The position numbers and the translations under genes were made by a program. Under the pieces are notes generated by a model. The model saw only the letters and a program-made list of their open reading frames with translations, was not told the origin of the DNA and did no database searches. 64,000 nucleotides of DNA, taken from Alitta virens. Taxonomy: Eukaryota > Annelida > Polychaeta > Phyllodocida > Nereididae. The stretch is taken from positions 29,895,250 through 29,959,249 of the forward strand of contig OW028579.1 of assembly GCA_932294295.1 (NCBI GenBank), given 5' to 3'. Of the stretch, positions 9,997-21,200 are shown piece by piece; position 1 is the stretch's first letter; every line of letters begins with the position of its first letter.

Positions 9997-12900
9997 CTAA
10001 AGAAAAGTAAATTAACATTCATTTGTAGAAAAACAATCGAAAGTAGCTAGTACTAAAGAGGAACAAATAAATAGTGCATTGTGAAATCCAATTTCCCAAA
10101 TACTCATTTTTAAAATTTTGGTCATTTTAGCATACACAAAAAGGTTACCATCACTTTTAACATTCTGGTAAATTTCTGGTGCTAAATTGTTTTAAATTCT
10201 AACCAAAGGTCTTAAATTTATATTTCACAGAGAGAATAGAATTTCGGGTGATTATTTAGGTCATATATAAATAATTCCTAACAATTAATGATTAAACGTT
10301 TTCTTCACATTGTTTAACTTGCCCTTGAAAGTATTGGGCCTCATGTTGGCATGTGGGTGAGTGAAAATCTCAAACCAGTAGCCAACACAAGGCTCTGGGC
10401 AATGCACATTCCACAGCAATGCCTGTAAAGCTATCCCATATGTAGCAGAGACTTGATTGACCTTACCAACGAACATGTCACAAAATATAAAATATAACAA
10501 GCTAACAATGCCTAAAAGGACCAGAAATGAGAAACAAGGATGGTATGACAACGATGACATGTAACATTTGGTGCTGAAGGCTCACAGTAGGGCTTACAAG
10601 CATGCTATTATTACTATCCCTGAAAATTATCCAATATACATTATTATTAATAGTACATCCCAATAATATGCTTTCCATATTTTGATAGGTGGGGATGCAC
10701 CCGTATGGGCTAAATATACCTTTGTCCTCGCAATTATACACAATTTTGTCCTTACCATATCTTGCCTGCATGCCAGCTATGTCATCTGCGTGTAGACTAG
10801 AAAACTGAACACCTCTTCGGACGATGGGATACATCACAGAACCGTCAACTCCCGAATGATCAAGGCCCAATGCATGCCCAAGTTCATGCACGGCAATAAA
10901 CTTTGCACTGTACCCTGGAAATAAATAATGTCTTAGTATAAGTTAAGGTAAAAATTACAATAACAATGAAAGAAGATATATATACAGATGATTAGAATGA
11001 GATTATGACTTAACTACACAATGATCATAAATTATTTTGCTGACAGATTATACATGATCCACAATTACACCTTTCTAAGGAATTACGTCTTAATAAATCT
11101 TTGAACTTAGCTAAATCATCTACTTGTTTTAGTTTAACAGGTAAGGAATTCCAAATCAAAGCACCTTGATATATAATAGATCTGAAACCATATTGCATAG
11201 TGTTGTAGACAGGCTTACGATAGGTTTTGCCATGTCATGGAGTACTTTGTAAACAAATTCCGCCAGACAAGTTTTCCTTGTTACATAAAGCATTTTTTTG
11301 CATGTTCTTTCTAGCAGGTGGTTGTATCGGCTATCATAATCATTCCAAACTAATCGTATTGCTCTTTCATTTAGTTTCTCAAGTTTCTTGTTTTGTCCTA
11401 TAGTGAAAGTATTATATACAACTGTACAATAGACAAAATTAGACGAGATAAATGATTCATATATTCTGAGTTTACTTGTGTAATCAATGTGTTTGCATAA
11501 TCTTTGGAGTGCATTAATTTTTTTTGCTGCCTTTCTGCTGATAATTGATACATGGCAGTCAAAATTTAGTTTGTTGTCAATGTTGATACCTAACAGCTTA
11601 ACAACAGATTCAGACTGTATTTTTTGATTGTCAATCTCAAAATCTATGGAAACATTTTCTCTACTTAGACATATCGCTTGGAATTTAGATGCATTTGCTT
11701 TCATAAAATTATTTTCGAACCATGAAATTGCTCGAGTGGAAGCCACTTCTAGTTTGTCCTTTATGACCATTGGGTCTCTGTGTGCATAACATAAGGTGTT
11801 ATCATCAGCATAATTGTAAACGCTGCAAGAACTACTTAATTCAAACAGAAAATCATTTATGAAAATGTTAAATAAGAGAGGACCTAAGAGAGAACCTTGG
11901 GGAACACACGTTTTCAAATTTAACCATTCACTTTTAATATTACCTAGTTTTACAATTTGATTTTTATTTTCTAAGTAGTATAAATCAGAAATTAATCAAT
12001 GATTTTAGAAGAAAATGTGCATACTGTCTGAAGGTGTGCTCTGGGCATATGAAAACGATTTTTTCAAGTTGAAATGGACATCGCCAGAAATACTCCTATC
12101 ACCAGGAAAAAATGCATGAGCAACAGTATGATCGTAAAAGGGATAGCCATCCCCATGTTCTCCAGAGCCATCTGACCTGAAAATCACCAAAAGTTAAAGT
12201 ATAATCTCCAATTTTGGACCAAATATAAGCACTAATACTGGGGTTTCCTTTAAGTGAGCGAAAGATAAATTGTGCTATGACATGCTAATCAGTAAGGCAA
12301 GATGTGGGATAGCTAGACTGGCATAACTAGAATGTTCATTGTTCAGAGCCGGGTGCTGGTCACTGGGGTTTGAGGTCTTCACCCAGTGTTACTAACCCCC
12401 ATGCCATTAGGAGGCCAAGAACTTTCAAGGGCTCACTCCCTCAAAGTGTTTACTGCCCTACTACAGGCACTGTAAGTAACACTCTTCATCAACTTTGCCT
12501 ACTCAGTTGAATACCTCAGTTTTGAATTATGTTGTATCAATATAAATAATATTATTTTTCACATTTTCATCATTTCTGTCCATCTATATGCACAGTTCAG
12601 GGGCTTTGATTCTTGAAGCTGCACGATCATGTGTAGTTCTGCTGGTATGTGAACATGACTTTTCTTTTTTTTATATTAAGTTCCAAACAGCACAAAAATG
12701 GCAAATATTTCAGCAGTAAGCCATACCTCATCTTTTTGACTGACTTTGATACCGCTTTGCGAAAAATTACAAAAGAAGTTTTCTACCACAAGTTTTCAAC
12801 AAGCTGTAACTTACTGAAGAAAGTCTATTTTTATATCGCCTGTAACCCCAGCAGGGGCTTCTGATATTTGCCTTGGGATATGTGGCTTCCAAGCCTGAAA

Positions 12901-15548
12901 GCACAGAAAAATATGTGATGGAATATATACAAGACATTAAACTGTGCACTGAATAAATTTGTAATGATAATCATATATATATATATATATATATATATGA
13001 CTCTGGAGTGCTCTAAAAAACAATATTCAAATTCATGAAATTAAACTTGTGAGAATAACGTTAATCTTTGGTGTCATATGGGATGCCGTCAATATGAGTT
13101 GTATTTGTATGTTGCCTACCTGGATAGCATCTCTGAAAATAGCAAGAACTTGGTTGCGATCCACCCCATTTTCTGTGGAATGAAGACTCCATGTAAGCTG
13201 GTATTTAAACCAGCCTTCAGCTAAATGACAAGAAAAGTAGAGTAAGTCAAGCTTTAGAGGTTATTGAGTAAAGCATGGACCATGATCAGTTTGCATTAAT
13301 AGTATTATAATGAAATATGCACTATTTTTGCAATTTCTATATATGGATTTAAATGACACAAATCCTAGGTTAATTAGTTTAAAAAAACCCATAGAAAGGA
13401 GACATTAAAGTTGAGGTTTGCAATCTTAATTTCTGCTGATCAATCACTCATTTTTTATGCATCCACATCATCCATGGGTTAATTGACCTGACCATGGCCT
13501 GAGCATGAAGCATAATGCTACAGCTACATATGGGATGCTACAATTCTTTTTTCAACTTACGCCCTAATGTAAATTTGCTAACTGGAAGATTATTGTCTGA
13601 AGAACCACATCTAGGCAACTGCAGGATTTCCAAGGTTTTAGTATCCACTGTGCCTGTTTGTGCTAATCCAAAGAACTTCTGCAAGTCTCTGACCCCTTTT
13701 TCAAACTGCTGTTCCGTTGGCTTTGTTCCTTCGGGTATGTTTATGGCATGTTCGTATACCACAAGATATTTCTAAATAAAATAAAACCAAACTGGTAATA
13801 ATATATATAGACACCTAATAAAGATTACCAACTTTGGGACTCTGGGGTGCTTTAAAAAGACAAAATATTTAAAGTCATGAATTAACTCATGAGAGTAACG
13901 TCAGTCTTTGGATACAGGATGCCGTCAAAAGAGAAATGTTTTTTTGAATTTGTGTTGATACTGATAAACTTCAGTCATCATTTACCATATTTCGGGTGCC
14001 TATTGAAATTTGATTTTAATGACAAACGGAATAAGTGGTACAAAGAGTCTGTAATTTTCTCATGTTTTAAATTGCATCTTGTAATGTCTTTTATATATTT
14101 CTTGCAGTGAAATAGCTCGTTTATTTCCATTTAAACTATCATTTGGACCAATGACAAGTATGTTAATAATAGTGGAATATAATAGCATTTTTCATTTTCA
14201 AATATCTGTTCTGGTCAATCCTAAGCTACATCACGACCTTCACCTAGATAGAGTGTGTAGCTTACAAAGGGTATATCTTAAGATATTTAGGTTTGTTTTC
14301 CTACTGGGTGGTGCTAAAAAAGGCATGGAGGCGTGACTGCACAAAAAATTCATTCAATGGCTCTCTGACGTCAATGGATTTCTCACACTGCACAGAATGA
14401 TTGAGTCGAGTGCTCTAGATTCGATGAACAAGGAAATAAAACTCACATCAGATTAAATACAATAGGTATTACATGAAATATAGTAAGTATATACAAAAAA
14501 ATACATGCAATGTAATATCACCATGCACAATATTATTTGCTCATGATCTTCAGGTACAGCGTAATAGTGTGATGCCATAATTACATAATTATATTATGTA
14601 GTGGCTGAAAGTTGTCTCCGAGGTCATGTCTAAGATCTCTTTTAAAATCAAGTGGCTGAAAGTAGTTTCCGATGTCATACCTAAGATCTCTTTTAAAATC
14701 AATTAAAATTTTTTAACATATATGACAAAATAATCATTGGCTATATATGACAATTTCAAAATAATTAATATGGTGGTAGGTATTGGGATATTAACAGTCA
14801 AACTCTCCACTCATTTACAACACAAAATGCATGTGCACGGGAGTAAGGCCTAATTAATAAATGATCAAACAATTTTATAATGACATTCATATCTTACTGA
14901 TGCAGAAGGTCACACATTGAATAATATTGTGACGCCTCAATAAAAATATCCCCTGAACAATACTAATTTTTGTTAATTTTAAACTCAGCACACAAATATG
15001 CTAATCAACAGCGTGCAACAGGCAAAACAATTTAATCAATCAGGCCTTGTACGTATGAATCATAGTTTCTGAATTCCTGTGGTAAAAGTGGTAATTATGT
15101 TTTCTTTGTGGGTAGCCACAATGAACTAATATAAGACATGAAAACAGAACACAGAATAGTTTTATTCAAAATAAGATAAATATATATCGTTGAAGAGGTT
15201 TTTAAATGACAGCAATGCAATACAATGCTAGAATTTAATGTGACTATGTATTTTAAGACCATTTATTTTAACTAGGTTACCGTGTTTTTTAAATATAATG
15301 TATATAACCATCAATGTCATCCTTAATTATACTTGATACAGACATAAATGGAATACTGGTATGGTTTTACAAAAACTTTATTTCATACAGAGAGTGAAAT
15401 AATTTAGGATAAAAAGTTACAAATGACTTACCCATTGGCCTTCTCTTGTTAAAACGTCAATACTTCTGGAGGTCACATGATTAAATAAGCTGGTGGCAAG
15501 GAGTAATGAGGAAAATAGATCTATGATCGTCCGGTAGGAAAACAACAT
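9878..15548 (-). CDS. Short matrix metalloproteinase without hemopexin domain, hydrophobic C-terminal tail (gene 2, complete)
   Basis: Seven exons (15548-15432, 13771-13561, 13220-13120, 12894-12815, 12176-12025, 10914-10756, 9996-9878) give one 939 bp frame, 312 aa plus stop, all junctions GT-AG with matching phases. Residues 1-27 are a signal peptide, about 28-110 the pro-domain with switch PRCGSSD (Cys94), about 111-273 the catalytic domain with [11 protein letters not shown] (His230, Glu231, His234, His240) and Met-turn VMYP. Residues 289-306 are an uninterrupted hydrophobic segment, followed by six polar residues. There is no hinge, no hemopexin domain and no furin site. The predicted protein is a latent zinc protease at the cell surface, held by a single-pass or GPI-type tail (inference). 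The calcium-loop motifs DGPGG and DDxE of typical MMPs are replaced. Same plan as gene 3. Confidence 0.88.
10756..10914 (-). CDS. Gene 2 exon 6: catalytic zinc site
   Basis: 159 bp between TTTCCAG and GTAAGG. Contains [24 protein letters not shown] and [13 protein letters not shown]. The open frame continues about 250 bp past the donor, but the donor position equals that of gene 1 and joins the last exon in frame, so the read-through was not taken as coding. Confidence 0.92.
11028..11976 (-). mobile_element. 5'-truncated LINE (non-LTR retrotransposon), reverse transcriptase C-terminal part
   Basis: Encodes [27 protein letters not shown] and the later thumb region with a WNSLP motif. These are typical of non-LTR reverse transcriptases of the jockey/CR1 type. 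One frameshift near 11190 separates the last part. It sits in intron 5 of gene 2. In pseudogene 4 the flanking sequence (ATTGATTAATTTCTGATTTATAC) continues without it, so the insertion came after the duplication. Confidence 0.87.
12025..12176 (-). CDS. Gene 2 exon 5: structural zinc region
   Basis: 152 bp between TTTTCAG and GTATGC. Contains [18 protein letters not shown] and [11 protein letters not shown]. The four structural-zinc ligands (H and D of HGD, H of AHAF, H of VHF) are kept. The calcium-binding DGPGG and DDxE motifs are not. Confidence 0.9.
12345..12480 (-). repeat. Dispersed repeat R2 copy in gene 2 intron 4
   Basis: Carries TCACTGGGGTTTGAGGTCTTC and the CACCCAGTGTTAC word found also near 5955, 9735, 24040, 35700 and 54600. 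The pseudogene 4 counterpart is at 54488-54680. Confidence 0.65.
12815..12894 (-). CDS. Gene 2 exon 4: second strand of catalytic domain
   Basis: 80 bp between CTTTCAG and GTAAGT. Encodes [16 protein letters not shown] and GDIKIDF, matching the VWSDVxxLTFxE...DIxIRF segment of classical MMPs. The donor was placed at CTTCA/GTAAGT because this gives phase 2, which the next exon completes; gene 3 uses the same position. Confidence 0.85.
13120..13220 (-). CDS. Gene 2 exon 3: start of catalytic domain
   Basis: 101 bp between TTTAG and GTAGGC. Encodes [14 protein letters not shown] then [16 protein letters not shown], the first strand and helix of the MMP fold. WxKRxLTYR of classical MMPs is replaced by FKYQLTWS. 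Confidence 0.9.
13561..13771 (-). CDS. Gene 2 exon 2: pro-domain and cysteine switch
   Basis: 211 bp. Begins [15 protein letters not shown], contains the helix [18 protein letters not shown] and the switch [10 protein letters not shown]. Donor GTAAGT follows the first base of codon 110. The same exon exists at 32676-32886 and, damaged, at 53267-53473. Confidence 0.92.
15432..15548 (-). CDS. Gene 2 exon 1: signal peptide
   Basis: 117 bp, 39 residues, starting [20 protein letters not shown] and ending TREGQW before donor GTAAGT. Hydrophobic core followed by TS, a plausible signal-peptidase site. An upstream in-frame codon at 15599 lengthens the frame, but this ATG was chosen because it aligns residue for residue with the start of gene 3. 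Confidence 0.82.
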
Positions 15549-16620
15549 GTTCCTGGCTGCTATATATGTGTTTTGAATGTGTATGTCTTTGAAAGTCACG
15601 GTAAATTATACTTTTGGTTTATCAAGCACAGCGGGTGTTTTCATAATAAAATGTTCAAATTCACAAAAGCAACTTATTCCAACATTTGCTATCCATGCTG
15701 TGGGAAATAAGAAAATTGCAATATGCTGTCATAGGTATATTGCTGCACCTATATGAATGGACTGAATGCCAAGTACAAGTGCAGTCTTCCGTGAAATCTA
15801 TGTTATCAAAATTTTCACTTTCTTTCACATGGCATAATCCAATATTTGCTGTGGAAATATGACAACATTCAAAGTGAAATGGAAGTCTCACGCCACTTTC
15901 GTAAAATTAAGTTCTTAAACAATTGTATACATGCACTTCATCTAGCCGAAATACATACAACTACACTGTAATGCATCAGATTGTTAATGAGTTATGCAGT
16001 TAGACTGTATGGTGTAATTAATCTGTAACACTGATAAATGGTCATGCGCTGTTGCATATAAACCACAGTTGTAAGCTTTGAAAAACCTTTTATGGTATTC
16101 ATAAATGAGTACTCATATCAATATCAGTATGCAACAAACGTGAGTACACAAAAGTGAGTACACAAAAATGAGTACACAAAATTAAGTACAGTATCCAACA
16201 AAAATTAGTACACTCCCAAAAGTGGCCATGGGTTTACAATAACAACCTGTCTCATTCCGATATACTAACAATGTTTTGGACAAGTTGGAAGTCTAATCGT
16301 CTAGTGAAAGCTGGGCAATAATAAAAATATAAGTTATCTAAGAGAGGCATTGGTGATAATAGAATCAGGAGTGTACTTACTTTTGTCTGAAACTGCGAGT
16401 GCTATTCAAGTAGAAATGGTTACTAATAGGTACAACACAGCTCATTTAAGGAAGTGACTACGCCAGACACACTGCAGTTTGTTTTACAGCTGTCAACAGC
16501 TGTTTCATGACCCTCACATGCAATGGACTGTAAAATGTTAGATTTAAAAACTGTCATGTATTTTTTTATTGAAATTTTAATATAAATACAAATTCACAAT
16601 TATTATGAATACAATTCCTA

Positions 16621-17482
16621 CAGGGTGCGGCCTAAAAACTTGCACTGGGCTTCTCCTCTTTGGGGATAGCTCTAGGTTACTCAAATGCTTATGAGGTCTT
16701 TTAAAGTTTTGCCACATTTAGTCAGGGGTATTGTGATTGTTTTGATCTTGTAATGTCAGACAATATCAGTGTCTGAATTATTGACAGGGTGCATGCTGCA
16801 GGGCGTGTTCTGAGAGACACATGTCACAGAAGTCAGACTTCTGTCTGCTTGCATGGTGTCTCTAGTTGAAGAAAATTTTACAAATTAGAGATTTTCTAGT
16901 TACTACACCTCTGAAGCCACCAAGAATATATTTGCAGAGAATCCTCCTTCAGTGTTTTCTATACATGCATATGTATATTAGGGTATTAGATGATAAGAAG
17001 GTTGGTTTCAGTTTTGATCCAGCAAGGTCATAAAGTTACAACAGAGATATATAATGGTATAACAGAGGGACTTTTTGAATCTACAACTAATCTTGAAAAA
17101 ATCACATGATTTACAGGAAGATGGGCCAGTTAATAAGACAGAAAATTGATCAGAATCCAAAATGGCACTTTCCACCTCAAAGGTGTCAATGGTCTACCTT
17201 TTTATTAAAAATTAATCTGTATGATCAGTGACATAATCTAGTGCTTGTATAGCAAAGGCCGAGGTGAAAATGACCCGAAGGTGTGATAAGTGTGCATGTG
17301 CTATATTTAGATCCATATTATCAATAATTTGTGAGGAAACAATAAAATATATTAATAAAGATAATGTAGGACTATAATTACTTTCATGTGTATGACTGCA
17401 GCTGCATGTGATGATTATCACTTGAGACAATAACAGAAGAGGTAGCAGTAGCTGCTGGTGCAAGTTTTTATGCCGCACCCTG
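16621..17482. mobile_element. Non-autonomous inverted-repeat DNA transposon, copy A (Tc1/mariner type)
   Basis: 862 bp flanked by TA on both sides. Ends are CAGGGTGCGGCCTAAAAACT and the inverse of AGTTTTTATGCCGCACCCTG preceded by GTGCA. No transposase. A second copy lies at 19335-20222 in the same orientation. TA duplication and CAGGG ends fit the Tc1/mariner group. Confidence 0.87.
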
Positions 17483-18118
17483 TATTTATTAATCATATAC
17501 AAATGTAAACTTACTGCATGTATAAGGTATTACTTGCATGTTATTTATGCCACATAGGCTAATCATATGTGTTATATATTACTTATATTACTTATATTTA
17601 TGAGTTCTTAACATTAGTTATGTGTTATATATAGCACTTTTAATTATATAAGTATTGAGATAATTCATATACTTATATCACTTATATTATTAATGTCATG
17701 TAAAATATTTAGATACTTATGTATGAAAGCTTAAACACTATATTCATATTTGCTTAAGTAGTATATATAGAAATTTAGCCACGGCCACAGTAAATTGTAA
17801 CCTTACACACTGTTTTTGAGGCAGTTCTGATCTTGACATTGGTCAAGACAATAAACATAGAAATCACACTCTCTCAGCAAGCAAAGCTCTATCTTTGTTG
17901 AACTTGCACAATTTATACACAACAATATTTCAACCCATTAATAAGAAGACCAACTGGAAGGCATAATGGTAAAGATTAAGAAACTATCGAAGGATACCAG
18001 GAAAAGTAACAGCCACAAATGAAACAACATCGAGTTTATTTCAACTTTTCGTTTAATTTATCTTTATTCTTTGCACGAACAAAAGATTTAGTGAGGCATC
18101 TGCAATATTGATCACAAT

Positions 18119-18228
18119 TTATAATTTCAAACTGCAAACAGTGACCAGTATGGCAAAACAGATTAAATTAATTGCTTGTTGTGTATTCTTGGATGACTTG
18201 TTGATTGGGACAAAATTTATAGAGGAGG
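18119..18228 (-). CDS. Gene 3 exon 7: hydrophobic C-terminal tail (GPI-signal-like)
   Basis: 110 bp after CTTTTCAG including TAA. Encodes PINKSSKNTQQ and then AINLICFAILVTVCSLKL, which ends the protein. A spacer with Ser/Asn followed by a C-terminal hydrophobic stretch with no tail after it is the layout of GPI-attachment signals. AATAAA (reverse of 18063-18068) follows 51 bp after the stop. Confidence 0.77.
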
Positions 18229-21200
18229 CTGAAAAGAAATAAATTGACATTCATTTGTAAAACATCTCACCTCTTTCAATAAAATCTAAATTTTGTACGG
18301 GAGTCGATGTAATAATATAGTCCGCCGTATCTTATAATTAATCCATGCTATATCATCCAAGTTTTCATCCTTATCTTTGTCCTTAGCATCCTAGTATTGT
18401 CATAACCATCATAGTTTTGTCCTTTTACCATCCAAGATTTGTCATACAATCCTAGTTTTGTCCTTACCATCCTAGTTTTGTCATTTCACCATTCTAGTAT
18501 TGTCCTTACCATATCTTGCCTTCATGCCAGCTATATCATCCGCATGTAAACTGACAAACTGTTGACCTTTTACATATGTGGGATACATCACCGCATCCTT
18601 CTCACCAGAATGACTGAGGCCCAATGCATGACCAAGCTCATGTACAGCAGCATACTTCACACTGTAAGCTGAAAATAAATGAGCATTGGTCAAATTCTAT
18701 TCAAATGCACTTTCTAGGTAAAATTGTTCAGTGACTGTCTATCATGCCAGACAATACCATGTTTCCGAGGTAACATGCTTTCAAAATCTACACAGAAAAA
18801 GCAAAACATAAGTTAACAAAAAAATTATTTAAAAAAAAAAGAATAGATATCTGGCAACGTGAACACTATTAGCAGTAGACAGCTGTCATTGTACATGATA
18901 TTGGGACCATGGGGCCATCAGAAGTCTCCATGATGAAATTAAGCAGATAAGTTAGTTTTGAATGGTCTGGGGTGAAAGGAAAGGAATGTATATACAAGAT
19001 CATTTATAATGAAGCTTTAATATAAACAAATGTATTTAAGTACATATGATGTAAAATAAAAGATGTCACATCTCTTTACTGGTGGGCAGAACATGATTGA
19101 ATGTAATACAATATAAATGTTTATGATCATATATGTATAAGAAGTTACAATGTAACACTAAATATGCACACATGAACAACAAAGGAAGTCAATTATACAT
19201 CTAATGCTAGTAATAATGCTGTAAATATAAGTAATGATACAATGTGCTTATATAACATGATTAATATGGGTGCCAATAAAGAAAGCAATGTTTATATTTG
19301 TAAATATAACTGAGCCACCATAGCAAGTTAAGTACAGGGTGCGGCATCTCCTCTTTCGGGATAGCTCTAGGTCACTCAAATGCTTATGAAGTCTTTTGAA
19401 GTTTTGCCACATTTAGTTAGGGGTATAAGCAATTGGTCATTGTGATAGTTTTGATCTTACAATGTCAGACAATATCAGTATCTGAATTATAGAGATGGTT
19501 CATGCTGCAGGGCTTGTTCTGAGTGACACATGCTTGCATGGTGTCTCTAGTTGCAGAAAGTTTACAAATTAGAGATTTACTAGTTACTACACCTCTGAAG
19601 CCACAGAAAATATAATATTTGCACATAATCCTCCATCAATGTTTTCTATATGTGCATATATATATCATGGTATGAGATGATAAGAAGGTTGGTTCCAGCT
19701 TTGATTCAGCAAGGTCATGAAATTAAAATTGAGAAATATAATGGCATTCCAGAGGGACGTTTTGAATCTACAACTAATCTGAAAATAATCACATGATTTT
19801 CAGGAGGATTGGGCAGTTATTTAAACAGAAAAGACAGAAAATTGATCAAAATCCAAAATGGCACTTTCCGCCTCAAAGGTGTAAATGCTCTACCTTATTA
19901 AAAATTTATCTATTTGCCCTATTTTTGAAGGTCAAGAAAGGTGTCTGTAACACATTTGAATGATCAGTGACATAATCTAATGCTTGTATTGCAAAAGCCG
20001 AGGTGAAAATCACCCGAAGTTGTCATAAATGTGCATGTGCTATATTCAGTTCCATATTATCTATAATTCTTGAGGAAACAAGAAAATATATTTAAAAAGA
20101 TAATTTTAGGACTATTATTACTTGCATGTGTATGATTGCAGCTGCATGCGATCACTGTCAATTGAGGCAATAACAAAAGAGGTAGCAGTAGCTGCTGGTG
20201 CAAGTGTTTATGCCACACCCTGTATGAGTTTTACTTAGTTAAAACTTAATTGTAATGCTGGAAAAATAACTTTTCATTAATATCAGCAATAAATGAAAAG
20301 ATGAACAAATATATGCAATCATTACATTTAATACTAGTAATAATCATAAAATGGTGTGGATATCGTAATGCTAGTCAGAGGCTCAACAAATCATCTTGTT
20401 ATGCAATATTTTGTCCTTACAAATTAATTAACAGTCACAAAATATTATGTTTCTGTAACTTTGATGAAAGAAGAAAAAAATTCACTGAGCTGGATTCAAA
20501 CCACTGTCACTATGTACAGTGTCACCACTCATAATTGCGAGCGCTCTCTCCACTGGGCCACCAAATCTGGTTGTGAATTGAAGTGTTTTTTTTTTTTTAA
20601 GTATAGGCTCTGTGTTCTATAAATAGCTCGCCTGAGCAGTGAACAAGCGATGTGTTTACTTCTTTACTGCAGTAATACTCCATAGTTACAAGTTCAATTA
20701 TGCCTAAATCTTTAATTTATAACTTTGGAAGTTGTAACCAAGGATTTTAACCCAAAATTTAGTTGAATACTGCCTAGGTTAGTTGTGCATGAGCCTTTCT
20801 GGGTCGAATACATTAAAATAAGTGAAGAGGCCCCCGACGGGTTCTTCATACTGAACAACCAATCAAATCAAAGAGTCTGCAAGACTACCCGGCCTGGGTC
20901 CTTAACCTGATTATTTTCACCCAAAAATCAAGTGTTCGTAAAAATACCTGGCATTGATAACAAACCATATCAGTTACAGATCTATTGTGTCATAGGTCTA
21001 GACGTCAGATATAAAAAAACTAAACATTTTCTCCACTGAAAACTTTTCAATATATGTCTATAGCACAGGCATGAGCCAGTGATTTTAACCATTGAACTGT
21101 GCAAATAAACATAAATGACAAGGTTCTACAACTCCACAATGCTACGCATCATTCAGCCGCCTAGAGAAATGACAGGTAGTGTCTTCTCTATTGTTCGAGG

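Noticed and set aside
10502..10755. Read-through of gene 2 (and gene 3 at 18481-18509) past exon 6 as C-terminal coding sequence
   Set aside because: A GTAAGG donor stands exactly where gene 1 and the pseudogene have one, and the tail exons join in frame in both genes.
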